Below are positions 51,178 to 60,883 of a stretch of DNA of 64,000 nucleotides, in pieces. The position numbers and the translations under genes were made by a program. The first letter of the stretch is position 1; every line of letters starts with the position of its first letter. The stretch is taken from positions 2,232,001-2,296,000 of the forward strand of contig NZ_RAQC01000001.1 in assembly GCF_003610405.1 (NCBI RefSeq), written 5' to 3'. The DNA comes from Microbacterium sp. AG238. GTDB taxonomy: Bacteria > Actinomycetota > Actinomycetes > Actinomycetales > Microbacteriaceae. The notes beneath the pieces are model-generated. The model saw only the letters and a program-made list of their open reading frames with translations, searched no databases and was not told where the DNA came from.

Positions 51178-52931
51178 TGGTCGATCGGAATGACCCTGGC
51201 GCCGGCGACCCTTCCGCGATGGCTGCCATGGCCGATGACTGGGGAGAGCGGGCGGAGAGTATCCGTTCGTCGCAGACGAGCGTTCGTTCCGCAGCGGAGG
51301 CTGCATCCGGTTCGTCGTGGTCGGGCGAAGCTCACGATGCGTTCCAACGCCAGATAGCAGCGGTGGAGCCCGATCTGCTGGTGCTCGCGACGGGCATGAG
51401 CGCGGCGGCTGGCGCGCTGAGGGGATACGCGGAGGTGGTTCGTGCGATCAAGGACGAGCAGGACTCGCTCGCCCGGCGCCGCGCTGTTGTCGAGGATGAG
51501 CGCGAGGAGCTCCGTGGGCAGCTGCGGGTTGCGCGTGCGGAGTCGTCGAACAACTACGTCTCGTTTCCCGAGCCGGTCGCTCGCGCTCGTGCGTTGGAGA
51601 TCGAGCTCGGCGACACCCGGGATGCTCTCGACGCCGTGGAGGCGGAATGGGATGCGCTGTGTGAGAGGCGCGCCACAGCCGACGACGCACTGATCTCGGC
51701 GCTGTCGTCCCGGGACGTCCGAGGCGCGCTGGGAGTGTTCGCTCGCGGAGGTGCTGCGGCTATTCCACGGGGCGGGCTGCTGACGCTGGTCGCATCGATG
51801 TCGGAGGCTGACCTTCGGGCGCTTGTCGCGGTGCATCCTGAGGTCCTCGATCAGATCCGCAGCGCTCCGGCGGCGGAGGTTGCCACCTGGTGGGGAGCGC
51901 TCGTCGATGGAACCCGGACCCTGTTGGTGAACGGCATTCCCGAGCTGATCGGAACCCTCGGCGGCATCCCGGCTGTCGTGCGCGAAGCGGCGAACCGCCT
52001 TGTCGCGGCGGCGAATCTGGAGGGCCTTCTACGTGAGCGAAGCAAGCTCGCTCTGAACGGGCCGGTCGCCGTCGCTGGCCCGTCGGGCGTCGCCAGTCCC
52101 TGGATGCTGCGTCAGATCCTGGAGCACGTCAGCGAGCAGCACCACCAGGACCGGCTCGCCGCGTTGGATACCGAGATCGACTACCTACAACGCGTGGTGG
52201 CCGGCGATGTGTCGCTCTATCACTACGACCGGGACCGGAAGCAGATCATCGAGATGTTCGGTGACGTGGCGAAAGCGGATGTCATCATGAGTTTCATGCC
52301 CGGGACCAACACGACGATGGACAGCTTCTACTCGTCTACCGCCGGCGGCGGGCTGACGTCCATGACACGGCGGATGGTCGATAACCCACCCCCCGGTGTG
52401 GAGGTCGCCGGCTTCGTTCTCAAGCAAGGGTTCTTCCCTAACCTCGCTCCGCCGGAAGTGGCGGTATTGGGGCCGCAGGTGAACCTGTGGGCTCTGCCGC
52501 TCGGCAGCCGTTACGCGGCATTCGAGGAGGAACTGGATGTCATCACCGACTCGACACCTCTCGTTTCCGTCGAGCACTCATTCGGCTCAAGCCCGGGCGG
52601 GCAAGCCGAACGGCTGGGCGCTGACTTCCAAGCCCGAGTGCTGCTGGCGGGCATCGGGATGCTGGACGGTTGGGAAGCGCAGGACGACACCGACTACTAC
52701 GCCATCCAAGGCCCCAGCGACATCAACCGGGCGTTCGACGGGGTCCAATCCGACCCGTACGGATACGCCGTGACTCCCAGCAAAGTAAACGGCTTCACCG
52801 AGCTCGACTCCGGGTTCATCGGCTTCGACCCGCTTGGTCAACACGAGGGCGTCATCTCTCCGGACCCGTCAGTCAATCGAAGCACGCACCGGCACTTAGA
52901 ACGCATCTTCGCGGAAGTGGCGCACAAGTGA
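51177..52931 (+). CDS. WXG-motif protein with C-terminal hydrolase-like domain
   Basis: 584 residues. Residues 1-100 form a WXG100-like hairpin with Trp48-Ser-Gly50, then coiled coils to about 165, a hydrophobic helix region (about 185-300), and a C-terminal domain (about 340-584) resembling alpha/beta-hydrolase DUF1023: DVIMSFMPGTNTTMDSFYSS and EHSFGS with a candidate nucleophile Ser468. The glycine normally before His in GHS is Glu466. This is the build of actinobacterial type VII-secretion-linked effectors, but no type VII machinery is in the window. Coupled to its neighbours by TGATG and GTGA overlaps. Confidence 0.65.
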   Translation: MVDRNDPGAGDPSAMAAMADDWGERAESIRSSQTSVRSAAEAASGSSWSGEAHDAFQRQIAAVEPDLLVLATGMSAAAGALRGYAEVVRAIKDEQDSLARRRAVVEDEREELRGQLRVARAESSNNYVSFPEPVARARALEIELGDTRDALDAVEAEWDALCERRATADDALISALSSRDVRGALGVFARGGAAAIPRGGLLTLVASMSEADLRALVAVHPEVLDQIRSAPAAEVATWWGALVDGTRTLLVNGIPELIGTLGGIPAVVREAANRLVAAANLEGLLRERSKLALNGPVAVAGPSGVASPWMLRQILEHVSEQHHQDRLAALDTEIDYLQRVVAGDVSLYHYDRDRKQIIEMFGDVAKADVIMSFMPGTNTTMDSFYSSTAGGGLTSMTRRMVDNPPPGVEVAGFVLKQGFFPNLAPPEVAVLGPQVNLWALPLGSRYAAFEEELDVITDSTPLVSVEHSFGSSPGGQAERLGADFQARVLLAGIGMLDGWEAQDDTDYYAIQGPSDINRAFDGVQSDPYGYAVTPSKVNGFTELDSGFIGFDPLGQHEGVISPDPSVNRSTHRHLERIFAEVAHK

Positions 52932-53392
52932 GGTCGGCGAGAGGTATGTCGAGTGTCGCTGTTCTTGCTTTGACGGGTTTCACGATGATGGGGTGCGCAG
53001 TGGCGGAGCGACCGACGCTCGAGCAGGCGAAGACGGAGACCGAGGCTGTGATGCAGCTGATTGCGGACGAGGTCCCGGATGGGGTGGTGAAGGTCGTCAC
53101 CCCTGACCCGACCTACCTCGCGTGCGGCGACGACACGTACTACGCCACCCTTCGTTGGGGTGTCACGCCGGGGCCTGAGTTTGACGGGGAGGCGTTTGTC
53201 GATGCCCTCCCCGGTCGCCTCGGCAAAGACTTCGTGGTCGCTGAGACGGTGGACATCAAGTCACCTGCCGTCGCTCTCGATCACGCCAGCGGCGCCCTAC
53301 TCGACGTGAAAGTTCTCGAGGTTGACGGAGGCATTGTCGTCGATCTGCTCGGTCTGACTCCCTGCGGGGTAGGACAGCCTCCGACGGAGTAA
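52928..53392 (+). CDS. Lipoprotein paired with the WXG effector, possible immunity protein
   Basis: 154 residues from GTG 52928 (GTGA overlap with the effector stop); ATG 52946 is an alternative. Signal peptide with lipobox MMGC (Cys23), then ERPTLEQAKTETEAVMQLIA and a compact domain with four cysteines in all (YLACGDD, TPCGVG). Closely similar to four tandem lipoproteins at 61.46-63.40 kb. Co-translation with a putative secreted effector suggests self-protection at the outer membrane face; this is inference. Confidence 0.75.
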   Translation: MRSARGMSSVAVLALTGFTMMGCAVAERPTLEQAKTETEAVMQLIADEVPDGVVKVVTPDPTYLACGDDTYYATLRWGVTPGPEFDGEAFVDALPGRLGKDFVVAETVDIKSPAVALDHASGALLDVKVLEVDGGIVVDLLGLTPCGVGQPPTE

Positions 53393-56176
53393 CCGAGGCG
53401 GCGACAGCACATCGACCACCCACTCGGCCCGTCGCCTGACCCCGCCCTGTCCGGCGCGTGGTCAGCCCCCGGCCCAGCGACGCCCCACCTACACACGACG
53501 TGGGTGTCGTGACCGGGTGGTGGGCGCGCCGTGGTCACACGGTGTCCGGCCTCCGGTCACGCGGCGGTCGCCGCCCTGATTGGCCCTTTCAAGGACTCGA
53601 TCTCAGCCGCTGACGCTGGCCGCCCGTACCTTGGCGCCCACCATCCGGTCACGCCGTGGTCACGACTGGGTGTTTCGTGGGCGGTTCGTGGCCGGGCGAT
53701 GGTCACGGTTTCGGGCCCGGAGTCGGGTGTTCGAGCTCCTCGAGGCGGGCTGGAGGGTCGGGGGTGTGAAGCGATGGGGGCGACCTGCGAGACCCCTAGC
53801 GACTGGAGCTGCGTCGCTGCGCCCGCTTCCACCCTCCGGCTTCGTTCGCTGCGCTTTCTCCGCCTTCGGAGTGCCCGCGTTCGCGTCGCCACCTCTCCAC
53901 TCGCGCCCGTCCCCGAGGAGATCTCGTCAGAGGGGGAGGGGAGCGGCCTGTCAGCCCTGGCGAGACTGTCACCATTGAGGCCCCGAACAGCCCTCAGCCC
54001 TTCTGGAGCAGCTGATCCAGCGTCCGATGGAGAGCGCGATCGGTGGGCTTCCGGCAGCCGTGCTGCCGACGAGAGAACAGATCAGCCGGCGGAGCCAGAT
54101 GGAGGCGAAAGCCTTCCCCGGGGGCTCCGCCCCGGAGGCATGGTCGCGCAGTCTCATCACCGAGCGGAGCTCGGCGATGAATCCCGATCTCCGATGGTGA
54201 GAGAGCGACGTCCTGACTTCTCAACTGGGCGTCAAGGGGGCCAAGGACGGTGCCAGTTGAGAAGTCGAGTAGGCGAAGGGTCGCGACGGTGACTGGGCCG
54301 GCCGCAAGGGGCTGCGAGGTGACAACGCCTCCGGGTCGGGGGTGGATGCCGAGCGTCGATACTCGGCGCATCGGGGTGCCCAGGCGCTGCGCGCGCCCGC
54401 TGTCCTGACGGTGCTCGGCGACCGGTTCTGTGACCACCACGGTGCTGTCCTGGCCGCCCCACAGTCGCGGCCGATGAGGCGAAAGAAGAGCCCCCCAGCG
54501 CCGCCTGCAGCGGCTGTCGCGAGACCTGCTGGCCACGTCATCTCTGCCGAGCTGCCGCGTCCAACAGAGGGTGTCAGAGCGCGTACCGAAGAGGTCTGAG
54601 CGATGCTCCGACCTGCGCTGATGCGAGGCGAAGGCGACCGCGTGCCCGCGGCCGCGACGGGGTCTGAGTCAGAGGGCGATGCCGCCCCCTGCGTCGCTGC
54701 GCTCGAGGCTGTTAACAAGACGCCGAAGAGGCTGGAGTCTTGTCAACAGCCGGACCCCGTCTTTCCAACGGTTTCTGACGCCCTTGTCAACAGCCCGAGT
54801 CGCCGCTGCGCTCTGACTCAGCCTGTTTCCAGGGATGATGACTCAAACGAAACCGCTGATGCAGCAGCAGAAATGACCTCGATCCGGCGCTGAAGCTTCG
54901 GATGCGAGGGAGAGAAGAAAAGAGCATAAGGGGAGGTGACGCCGGGCTGCGTTTCACCCTTCGCTGCGCTCGGTCGAAACTTGCCCTGCGGTCGGCACAG
55001 CCGACACCTCTTCGGAAGCCCCTGAGACTGTCGCTTCGCTCGGTCTCCTGGTCTTCCTCACCCTCACCGCTGGCGCGTCTCGGGCCCTCACTCGGAGCTG
55101 CCGCTCCTCGCCCTCTGACGCCCCACCGGGGCGTCTTCGGGTGCTCCCGCCGCGTCCTTCGCGGACGCGGGAGAGACGGTGCGGCGATGCCGCGGAGGAT
55201 GCGCGGAGGAGACGGCGCTTCGACCGCTGCGTCGCTTCGCGCCGCAGCGAGGAGGTTCCGATCTCGTGATGCCTGTCGAGCGCGACCGGGCGGCGGCGAA
55301 GTAGGTCGCCGAGATCGGGACCTCTGCGAGGTCGCTGGCGTGTGGCCTACGTGGTCCGTCGCGCGGCAGCCACGCGCCGACGAGCGAGAGCCGCCGACCC
55401 CGGAGGAGGCGTCTCGAAAAGACCGCGCGCGTTCACCTCCTGCACTTTGCGCTGACTTGGCACTTCGACGACAGCAGCGCGAATTGGTCGCTGTGAACCA
55501 CGCGCTCGAGCCGGTCGTCGCGATCACTCAGCTCGGCGCCAAGACCATCACCCTGCGTGTCTCTGGGATCCCGCTGACTCCGCCCCGTGGGTGAGGAAGC
55601 CCTTCTAGACCGGTCGCAGCATGTCAAGCTGCGCCGCTTGTTCGTGCACCCGCCTCGGGGTGGGGCCGCACACACGCCGGGGACTCGTTGCGCGAATCTT
55701 TAACGGAATCATTGCTGCCGCTCCTGCCGCGTATCTGAGCTGGAGGTTGGGGCGCCGCCCGAGGCGCGGTTCGTATCCGAGCGCTTCGCTGGTGAGCCTC
55801 CGCACTCCCTACGCCGCAAGGTCGGCTGCGGTCCCGGCCGTCTCCCTGCATGAGGATTGCTCGGATTCCGCTGGCTCTACTACCTGCGCAGACGGGGCGG
55901 CGCAGTGCGCCGCAGCACTTGCCGTACCCCGCAGCGGAAAGCTCCCGAAGTCGATCGACCTTGCGAGGCCAGGACGCAGACGAACGCTTGGTCGTTCAGG
56001 TGATAGGGGCTCGCGTTAAAGAGCAGCCGGGAATGTGTGTCCCGCTGCAGTTTCCGTTGGTCGAAGGAACGGAGCCAGATAGGCTTGGGGATGCAGACCC
56101 CCCCACACACGTGGATCAGGGGGTCTCGCTGTTTCTCCGCGCCGCACCGCCTGACCAGGAGATAAGAGTTCGCAAG
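53393..56176. other. 2.8-kb gene-poor region
   Basis: Long frames exist on both strands (for example 53531-54292 and 54902-55594) but are Arg/Ser/Pro-rich, have no RBS, no domain and no third-position bias expected of genes. The region contains five GGTCAC sites between 53533 and 53706, three 13-bp repeats at 54707-54795 and several CTTCGCTGCGCTCG-like words. It may be decayed DNA or a non-coding control region of the island. Confidence 0.6.
54707..54795. repeat. Three 13-bp CTTGTYAACAGCC repeats
   Basis: Inverted GGCTGTTAACAAG at 54707-54719, then CTTGTCAACAGCC at 54739-54751 and 54783-54795. The first and second form a hairpin-like inverted pair. Iteron- or operator-like. Confidence 0.6.
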
Positions 56177-56824
56177 ATGAGCCTGAACGCAGACACCCTC
56201 CCCGCCGTCAGCGCGCTCGTACGAGAGGGTATGAAGACCGTGGAGTGGCAAAACAAACACGCCGCCGGTCATCTGCCGACCGACGACGTCGGCACGATCT
56301 CGACGCTGTTGGAGATGGTCGCCGACGATGAACGCGTAGTCGCCGCGTCGATCGAGCTGGCACGCGTGCTCCGTGCCACAGGCGGTCAGGATGTGCCCTC
56401 GGAGATCCAGCCCGAGTGCGAGTTCGTCGCCCAAGCTGTCGGCTCCGTCACAGATGTGAGCGCGCTGCAGGCGGTGATGCAAACACGAAGTGCGAGACTG
56501 CGGGATCTGCTCGTCGACGGCAAGCCGGCACAGGGAGCGAGCCGAACGGTTGCCCTCCCTGCGCCGTACGACGGCGAGTGGGCGGGTATCAGACGAGCGG
56601 TGACCCTCTTGTGTAACCAGGTTCAGATCTACAACGCGACGCGCCAGCAGGAGGCGATGGTGGAGGCCGCGCGTCAGCAGGGTGTGGAAGTGCACGCGAC
56701 ATCCACACGCAGCGACGACGGCTCGTCGACGAGCATTGTCCAGTTCGCGTTCAATCCGCGCAGTGAGCCGGAACGTCGTCGCTGGTGGCACCGCTTCACG
56801 CGACGGGCCGGGGGCGATGAATGA
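56177..56824 (+). CDS. Hypothetical protein
   Basis: 215 residues from ATG 56177. Helical: TLPAVSALVREGMKTVEWQN, TISTLLEMVADDERVVAASI, EWAGIRRAVTLLCNQVQIYN, then a hydrophilic segment and a basic Trp/Arg C-terminus (RRRWWHRFTRRAGGDE). No family recognised and no strong RBS; coding character is good from here on, poor upstream. Confidence 0.5.
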   Translation: MSLNADTLPAVSALVREGMKTVEWQNKHAAGHLPTDDVGTISTLLEMVADDERVVAASIELARVLRATGGQDVPSEIQPECEFVAQAVGSVTDVSALQAVMQTRSARLRDLLVDGKPAQGASRTVALPAPYDGEWAGIRRAVTLLCNQVQIYNATRQQEAMVEAARQQGVEVHATSTRSDDGSSTSIVQFAFNPRSEPERRRWWHRFTRRAGGDE

Positions 56825-56921
56825 CTGCTGACGGCCCCGCGTCGCGTGCTCGTCTCGTGCGCGAGCGTCTCCCACGTCTCCGCGCGCACGAGCTCGACGC
56901 TATTGATGCAGCCGTGGAGCG

Positions 56922-57683
56922 CTACGGGTTGGGTTGAGTGGTGTCTCGTCGCTTCGCAGCAATCATCGAGGCCTGAGCCAGGTTCAGGGTGCCGGGTTCT
57001 CCTACGATCCACCGGCGGCAATTCTGAGCGAGTAACGTATTCAGTGGAGCACGGTCCGGCAGGTGGTCTCCTATGAGGAGAAGCTGGGATGGCGACAGCG
57101 GGAACGTGACCGCGGACACGCCGGCACCGGGTGTCTGCTCCCAAAGGAGCACCGCGCCGTCCCCTGTGGCGAGGTGTCGAGCCCCAAGGACCCGCCACGG
57201 CCACTGCTCGACCCCCAGCGATCGTAGGCGCAGAACCTCGGTGAAGCTCTCCGACAGCAAAAGACGATCGGCAACGCTGAGGGTTGCGTCCTCGGAGCTG
57301 AACTTCACATTCTCGGACAGGCCATCGGCTTTCAAGATCACTGCGGGAACGTTCCGCCTTGCTTGGTCCGCATACCTGCCGCGGTCCAGGTGCATGTCCA
57401 GGAACGCGATGACGGCGTCGCGATCGGCCTCGGTCAATGACCCGTCGTTACCTCGCAGTCTCACCAGCGCGGGGATCCCGGCGTTCTCCACGCCCCAGTA
57501 TTCGCGCTCCAGATCCCGCTGAAGCAGCTTGGTCCTGTAGGCGTGGTTCACGACCGTTGCGTCATCGATCTTTATCCGGTCGCCCCTGCCCGATTGGAGG
57601 TCGAGAACATCGACATGATCCTCGCTGTCTGCCCAGGCGCGGAGATAGCCCTTCGACACCATGTGTGCCCGCTTGACGGTCAT
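56922..57683 (-). CDS. DUF4238-family protein
   Basis: 253 residues. MTVKRAHMVSKGYLRAWADS with HxVSxxYLRxW is the DUF4238 opening, and AVTFPLSPSQLLLIGDHLPD the conserved core near residue 190. Proteins of this family are frequent in mobile elements and have no established role. ATG overlaps the upstream membrane gene stop as ATGA, giving a two-gene operon. A C-terminal remnant of a second copy is at 34255-34608 at the other end of the island. Confidence 0.75.
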   Translation of the reverse strand: MTVKRAHMVSKGYLRAWADSEDHVDVLDLQSGRGDRIKIDDATVVNHAYRTKLLQRDLEREYWGVENAGIPALVRLRGNDGSLTEADRDAVIAFLDMHLDRGRYADQARRNVPAVILKADGLSENVKFSSEDATLSVADRLLLSESFTEVLRLRSLGVEQWPWRVLGARHLATGDGAVLLWEQTPGAGVSAVTFPLSPSQLLLIGDHLPDRAPLNTLLAQNCRRWIVGEPGTLNLAQASMIAAKRRDTTQPNP

Positions 57684-58345
57684 CGGTTCATTCTCCGCAT
57701 CGCTCGCTGATCCCAGAGGCTAAGGCGAAGCGCTCTGATCCATTGGGGTGCTGCGGCCCATACGGCTCGTATTCCGGTGGTCCGGTGCACTCCGGACCCG
57801 GGAATCTGCCGGTAGTAGTCGCGCCCACCTTCCATCATCTTGAACGGCTGACGCTCGGCGGCGTAACTGTACGAATGGGGCGACGGGTAGGGCCCGACAA
57901 ACGAGGTGTACACGATCACTTGGTTGAAGTTCTCGTCGCCATCGAGGTTCACCCAGTGCACTCTGTCGAACGGGATGAAGAGCACGAGCAGTGCGTCGGG
58001 TTGCCCGGCAACGCCCGCCCCGGTGATCACTTCGAATCCGTCGTGACGAAGACCAACGAATTCAGCGCCGATGAACAGGTCGCCTCGCCAGGACAGGCCC
58101 ATCATTTGGTTCGTCTGGTAGGCGGTGTAGTCGCCCCGGGCGTATCGCTGGGCGTTCATCAACAGCAGGTTGCTGTTGAGGCCTTCGACGTAGACCCGAT
58201 GGTTGAACTTGGATAGCTCTCGAGCCGTCTCCGCTCGCTGCTGCATCGTGCCCCGGAGTCCTATGCGGCGACCTAGCTGGTAGATCACCACGGTGACGGC
58301 CAATGTCGCGACAGCGACGAGGGCGTTGATCAGGTCGATCCACAC
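57680..58345 (-). CDS. Membrane-anchored protein encoded with DUF4238
   Basis: 221 residues from GTG 58345. One N-terminal membrane helix (about 5-24, LINALVAVATLAVTVVIYQL), then a cytoplasmic segment GLRGTMQQRAETARELSKFN and an unknown alpha/beta domain with many aromatic residues (YTSFVGPYPSPHSYSYAAER). No family recognised. Translationally coupled to the DUF4238 gene, so the two probably act together. Confidence 0.6.
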   Translation of the reverse strand: MWIDLINALVAVATLAVTVVIYQLGRRIGLRGTMQQRAETARELSKFNHRVYVEGLNSNLLLMNAQRYARGDYTAYQTNQMMGLSWRGDLFIGAEFVGLRHDGFEVITGAGVAGQPDALLVLFIPFDRVHWVNLDGDENFNQVIVYTSFVGPYPSPHSYSYAAERQPFKMMEGGRDYYRQIPGSGVHRTTGIRAVWAAAPQWIRALRLSLWDQRAMRRMNR

Positions 58346-59098
58346 CTGCTCGCTATGCAGGATCTGGCGCCGCCACGCACCACGGTATCAGCGCTCCTGA
58401 CCGCGGGCCACGGTTCGCTGTCGCTGCGCGGCTGCCTCTGGCGGCAACGCGTCCGGCCTCGGAGTCCTTCGCCGTCCGCGCTGCGGCTTCCGGGCTCCGC
58501 ACGGCCTCGGTCTCTCGCGTCGAGGTGACGTCGGCTCAACGGGACGGTCCACGTCGACACCCCCGCGCTGCTTGTTCACGCTGGCTCTCTATGAGCGTCC
58601 GGGTGCCCACGGTGCCGTGGAGGTTACGCTGCGCGACCTCTCGCTTGGCCTCAACGCCACGATCGCCGGATTCGATATCGTGCCCGGATCGGCACGTTGC
58701 GCTTGCGCTTGGCGGCGTTGTACCGCTTGTCGAACCCGCGGGCGTTCACGACCAGCTCCACCCGTCGTTCTGCGGTCTCGCACGCACCCGCCTCGCGTTA
58801 GTGACACCTGATTCGGTCGCCTAAGAACGACGATCAGGCCCACCTCAACTCGAATCTGGTGCGGTCAGCGGTTCGGCAAGCGCGCCGTGGTGGCATCGAC
58901 CTCCGTGCTGAGACGCCCGAGTGTGAGATGTCGGTGGCACCTGGGAACATGTGGGTCTAATCGAAAACTGAGTGTTGTCGCGATGACGGCTAGCTCGGCG
59001 CGGAGACACTCCCGTGCCACGACCGACGGTCGTAACAGGGCGCAACGACGGGCAAGGGATCCGTCGGAAGCACTCCTCACACCATGAGGAGATGCCCC
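58346..59098. other. Gene-poor gap before the excisionase
   Basis: About 750 bases. A frame at 58572-58811 has a sensible first third (TLALYERPGAHGAVEVTLRD) but decays, so it may be a gene fragment. Nothing else is supportable. Confidence 0.5.
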
Positions 59099-59356
59099 TT
59101 GTCTGCAACCACTACCAGGCCCGTGCGCAGTTTGGCGGATGCCGTCGCTAGCTCGGAACTGCTCGATGCTCTTATCCGGCCGGACACCCTTGCCGATCGA
59201 CTTGGCACTACCGAGCGCAACCTCAGCGAATGGCGTATCACTGGCCGCGGTCCCAGATACATCCGAATCGGACGTTCGGTTCGTTACCGGCCCGAGGCCG
59301 TGGATGCGTGGCTTCTCGCGCAAGAACATGCGAGCACGGCGGAGGAAGCCTGCTGA
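59099..59356 (+). CDS. xis: Excisionase-like MerR/HTH_17 DNA-binding protein
   Basis: 85 residues. RPDTLADRLGTTERNLSEWR, GPRYIRIGRSVRYRPEAVDA and WL form the winged-helix HTH_17 domain of Xis/AlpA-type proteins. TTG 59099 is chosen as start because AGGAGA sits seven bases upstream, overlapping the alternative ATG at 59084, which lacks an RBS. Stop lies two bases before the integrase GTG, so they are co-expressed. Confidence 0.8.
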   Translation: MSATTTRPVRSLADAVASSELLDALIRPDTLADRLGTTERNLSEWRITGRGPRYIRIGRSVRYRPEAVDAWLLAQEHASTAEEAC

Positions 59357-59357
59357 C

Positions 59358-60461
59358 GTGGGGACGATCAAGGCGTACGCCACGAAGAACAAGGGCCGGC
59401 TCTACGAAGTTTGGTACCGCAAGCCCGATGGCTCACGGGGTCATGATCGCGGCTTCAAACTCAAGCGCGATGCTGAAGCACACCTCGCCTCCGTCGAAGT
59501 CGCCAAGCTCCGGGGCGGGTACATCGACCGTGCCGACGCGAAAGCGACCGTCGCTGAGATCGGTGCGGAGTGGCTTGCGAGGCACAAGGCAAAGGTGACG
59601 GTGAGTTCGCATCACTCCGTTGACAGCGCATGGCGGGTGCACGTTCTCCCACGATGGGGTCACTATGCCGTTGGCGCCGTCACCCGACGCGAGGTCGAGG
59701 CATGGCTAACCGATCTCGGCCGCACGCGGTCCCACACCACCGTCGCGCGAGCCCGCGACCTGCTTGCGGGCATCTTCGACGACGCCATCGAAGACAACAG
59801 GGTGCTCAAGAATCCGGCTCGCGGGCTCACGATCAAGAGGAAGCCCATCCCGGACGAGGTGTTTCTCGACCATGCACAGGTCGAGGAGCTTGCCCTCGCA
59901 TCTCGATATCCTGACCTGATTCGTTTCCTCGCCTACACGGGGCTCAGGTGGGGCGAGGCGACCGCGCTCCGGGTGCGGAACGTTGATCGTCAGCGCCGCC
60001 GAGCTCACATCCGGGAAGCTGTGGCGGACGTCAACGGCACGCATCATCTGGGGTCGGTGAAGTCGCACGAAAGGCGCTTGGTCGCCTATCCAGAGTTCCT
60101 GGATGGCGCCATCGAACGTGCCTGCAGAGGCAAGAGCCCGGACGGTCGGCTCTGGGAGGGGCCTAGCGGGTCGTACCTTCGGCCCGGAAACACCTACAGC
60201 GGGTGGTTCGCCGGTGCGGTGCGCCGTTGTATGGACGCTGATCCCACCTTCCGTCGTGTAACCCCGCACGATCTGCGTCACACCGCTGCGTCTCTCGCCA
60301 TCAGCGCGGGGGCCAATGTCAAGGTCGTGCAGCGCATGCTCGGGCACAAGTCCGCGAAGGTGACACTGGACACGTATGCAGCCCTCTTTCCGGATGACCT
60401 CGACAACGTCACCGCCGCGTTGACGCACGGGCGTGCGGAGCAGCTATCGCGAGCTGACTGA
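59358..60461 (+). CDS. int: Tyrosine-type integrase
   Basis: 367 residues from GTG 59358 with GGAGGAAG upstream. An AP2-like arm-binding domain (1-60: YEVWYRKPDGSRGHDRGFKL), a SAM-like core-binding domain (about 63-160), and a catalytic domain with Arg197 (TGLRWGEATAL), Lys235, His304/Arg307 (HDLRHTAASL), His330 (MLGHKSAKVTL) and nucleophile Tyr340. All catalytic residues are present. It lies 144 bases from attR and recombines at the tRNA-Ser site. Confidence 0.95.
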   Translation: MGTIKAYATKNKGRLYEVWYRKPDGSRGHDRGFKLKRDAEAHLASVEVAKLRGGYIDRADAKATVAEIGAEWLARHKAKVTVSSHHSVDSAWRVHVLPRWGHYAVGAVTRREVEAWLTDLGRTRSHTTVARARDLLAGIFDDAIEDNRVLKNPARGLTIKRKPIPDEVFLDHAQVEELALASRYPDLIRFLAYTGLRWGEATALRVRNVDRQRRRAHIREAVADVNGTHHLGSVKSHERRLVAYPEFLDGAIERACRGKSPDGRLWEGPSGSYLRPGNTYSGWFAGAVRRCMDADPTFRRVTPHDLRHTAASLAISAGANVKVVQRMLGHKSAKVTLDTYAALFPDDLDNVTAALTHGRAEQLSRAD

Positions 60462-60484
60462 CGGGTCCGGTGAAGCGCGGCTCG

Positions 60485-60501
60485 TGGTGCATTTTGGTGC
60501 A
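60485..60501. other. Candidate integrase arm sites, right
   Basis: TGGTGCA at 60485 and 60495, mirroring the pair at 33268 and 33279 near attL. Confidence 0.5.
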
Positions 60502-60605
60502 CTTTTAGGTGTGGGTGCCCGTGCGCATGTGTGAGCTTGCCCGCGCAGATGTGCACGAAAACGAGCAAAAATCGCGAAAGTGGCATCCTTGCAAAGCCCT
60601 CGAAT

Positions 60606-60669
60606 TGGGTTCAAATCCCACCGTCACCGCCAATGAAAACCCCCGGTTATCCGGGGGTTTTCTGCATGT
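60606..60669. repeat. attR: 64-bp direct repeat at island right end
   Basis: Repeats the tRNA-Ser 3' 27 bases, the terminator and CTGCATGT; one mismatch to attL. The 5' part of the tRNA is absent here, so this is not a second tRNA gene. Confidence 0.93.
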
Positions 60670-60871
60670 ACCGGGCGGGCGCAGTCAGGGTGGGCTGGCG
60701 GCGCCGGGGAAGGCGCGGTTCTCTTCGTGATCTTTTCTCGCTGCACCGAAGCCGAACCCGCGACGAGCCGCCTGCGGGAGGCTGACCCCCTCGAATCGCC
60801 CCCGGCGCAGCACCAGCTGCGACCGACGGCATCTTCCTTCGGGTAGAGCCGCGAGGGGCTGCCCGGTGCGG

Positions 60872-60877
60872 TAGGAA
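60872..60877 (+). promoter_or_regulatory. Leaderless -10 element TAGGAA
   Basis: TAGGAA, six bases, ATG 60884. Confidence 0.5.
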
Positions 60878-60883
60878 AGTCCC

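Larger units (their letters stand above)
33192..60669. mobile_element. tRNA-Ser-integrated genomic island, about 27.4 kb
   Basis: Bounded by the 64-bp repeat of the tRNA-Ser 3' end, with integrase and excisionase-like genes at the right end next to attR and TGGTGCA pairs near both ends. Inside are regulators, dead restriction-modification genes, Shedu, Schlafen, nucleases, a RiPP operon, an IS3 element and a WXG effector module. No conjugation or replication protein is recognisable. Average GC and codon use vary more than in the host part; the Shedu gene is clearly less GC-rich. Confidence 0.9.

Noticed and set aside
53531..54292. 253-codon frame in the gene-poor region
   Set aside because: No RBS, low-complexity Arg/Ser/Gly translation, no recognisable domain, and a comparable frame on the other strand.
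54902..55594. 230-codon frame in the gene-poor region
   Set aside because: Translation is Arg/Ser/Pro-rich with repeated CTTCGCTGCGCTCG-like words; not protein-like.
60606..60632. Second tRNA-Ser gene
   Set aside because: Only the T arm and acceptor 3' strand are present; it is the att repeat.
60796..60838. Third copy of the CAGCACCAGCTG-loop terminator
   Set aside because: The loop and left arm match 50772 but the right arm is changed (CCGACGGC) and no longer pairs, so it is only a decayed relic.
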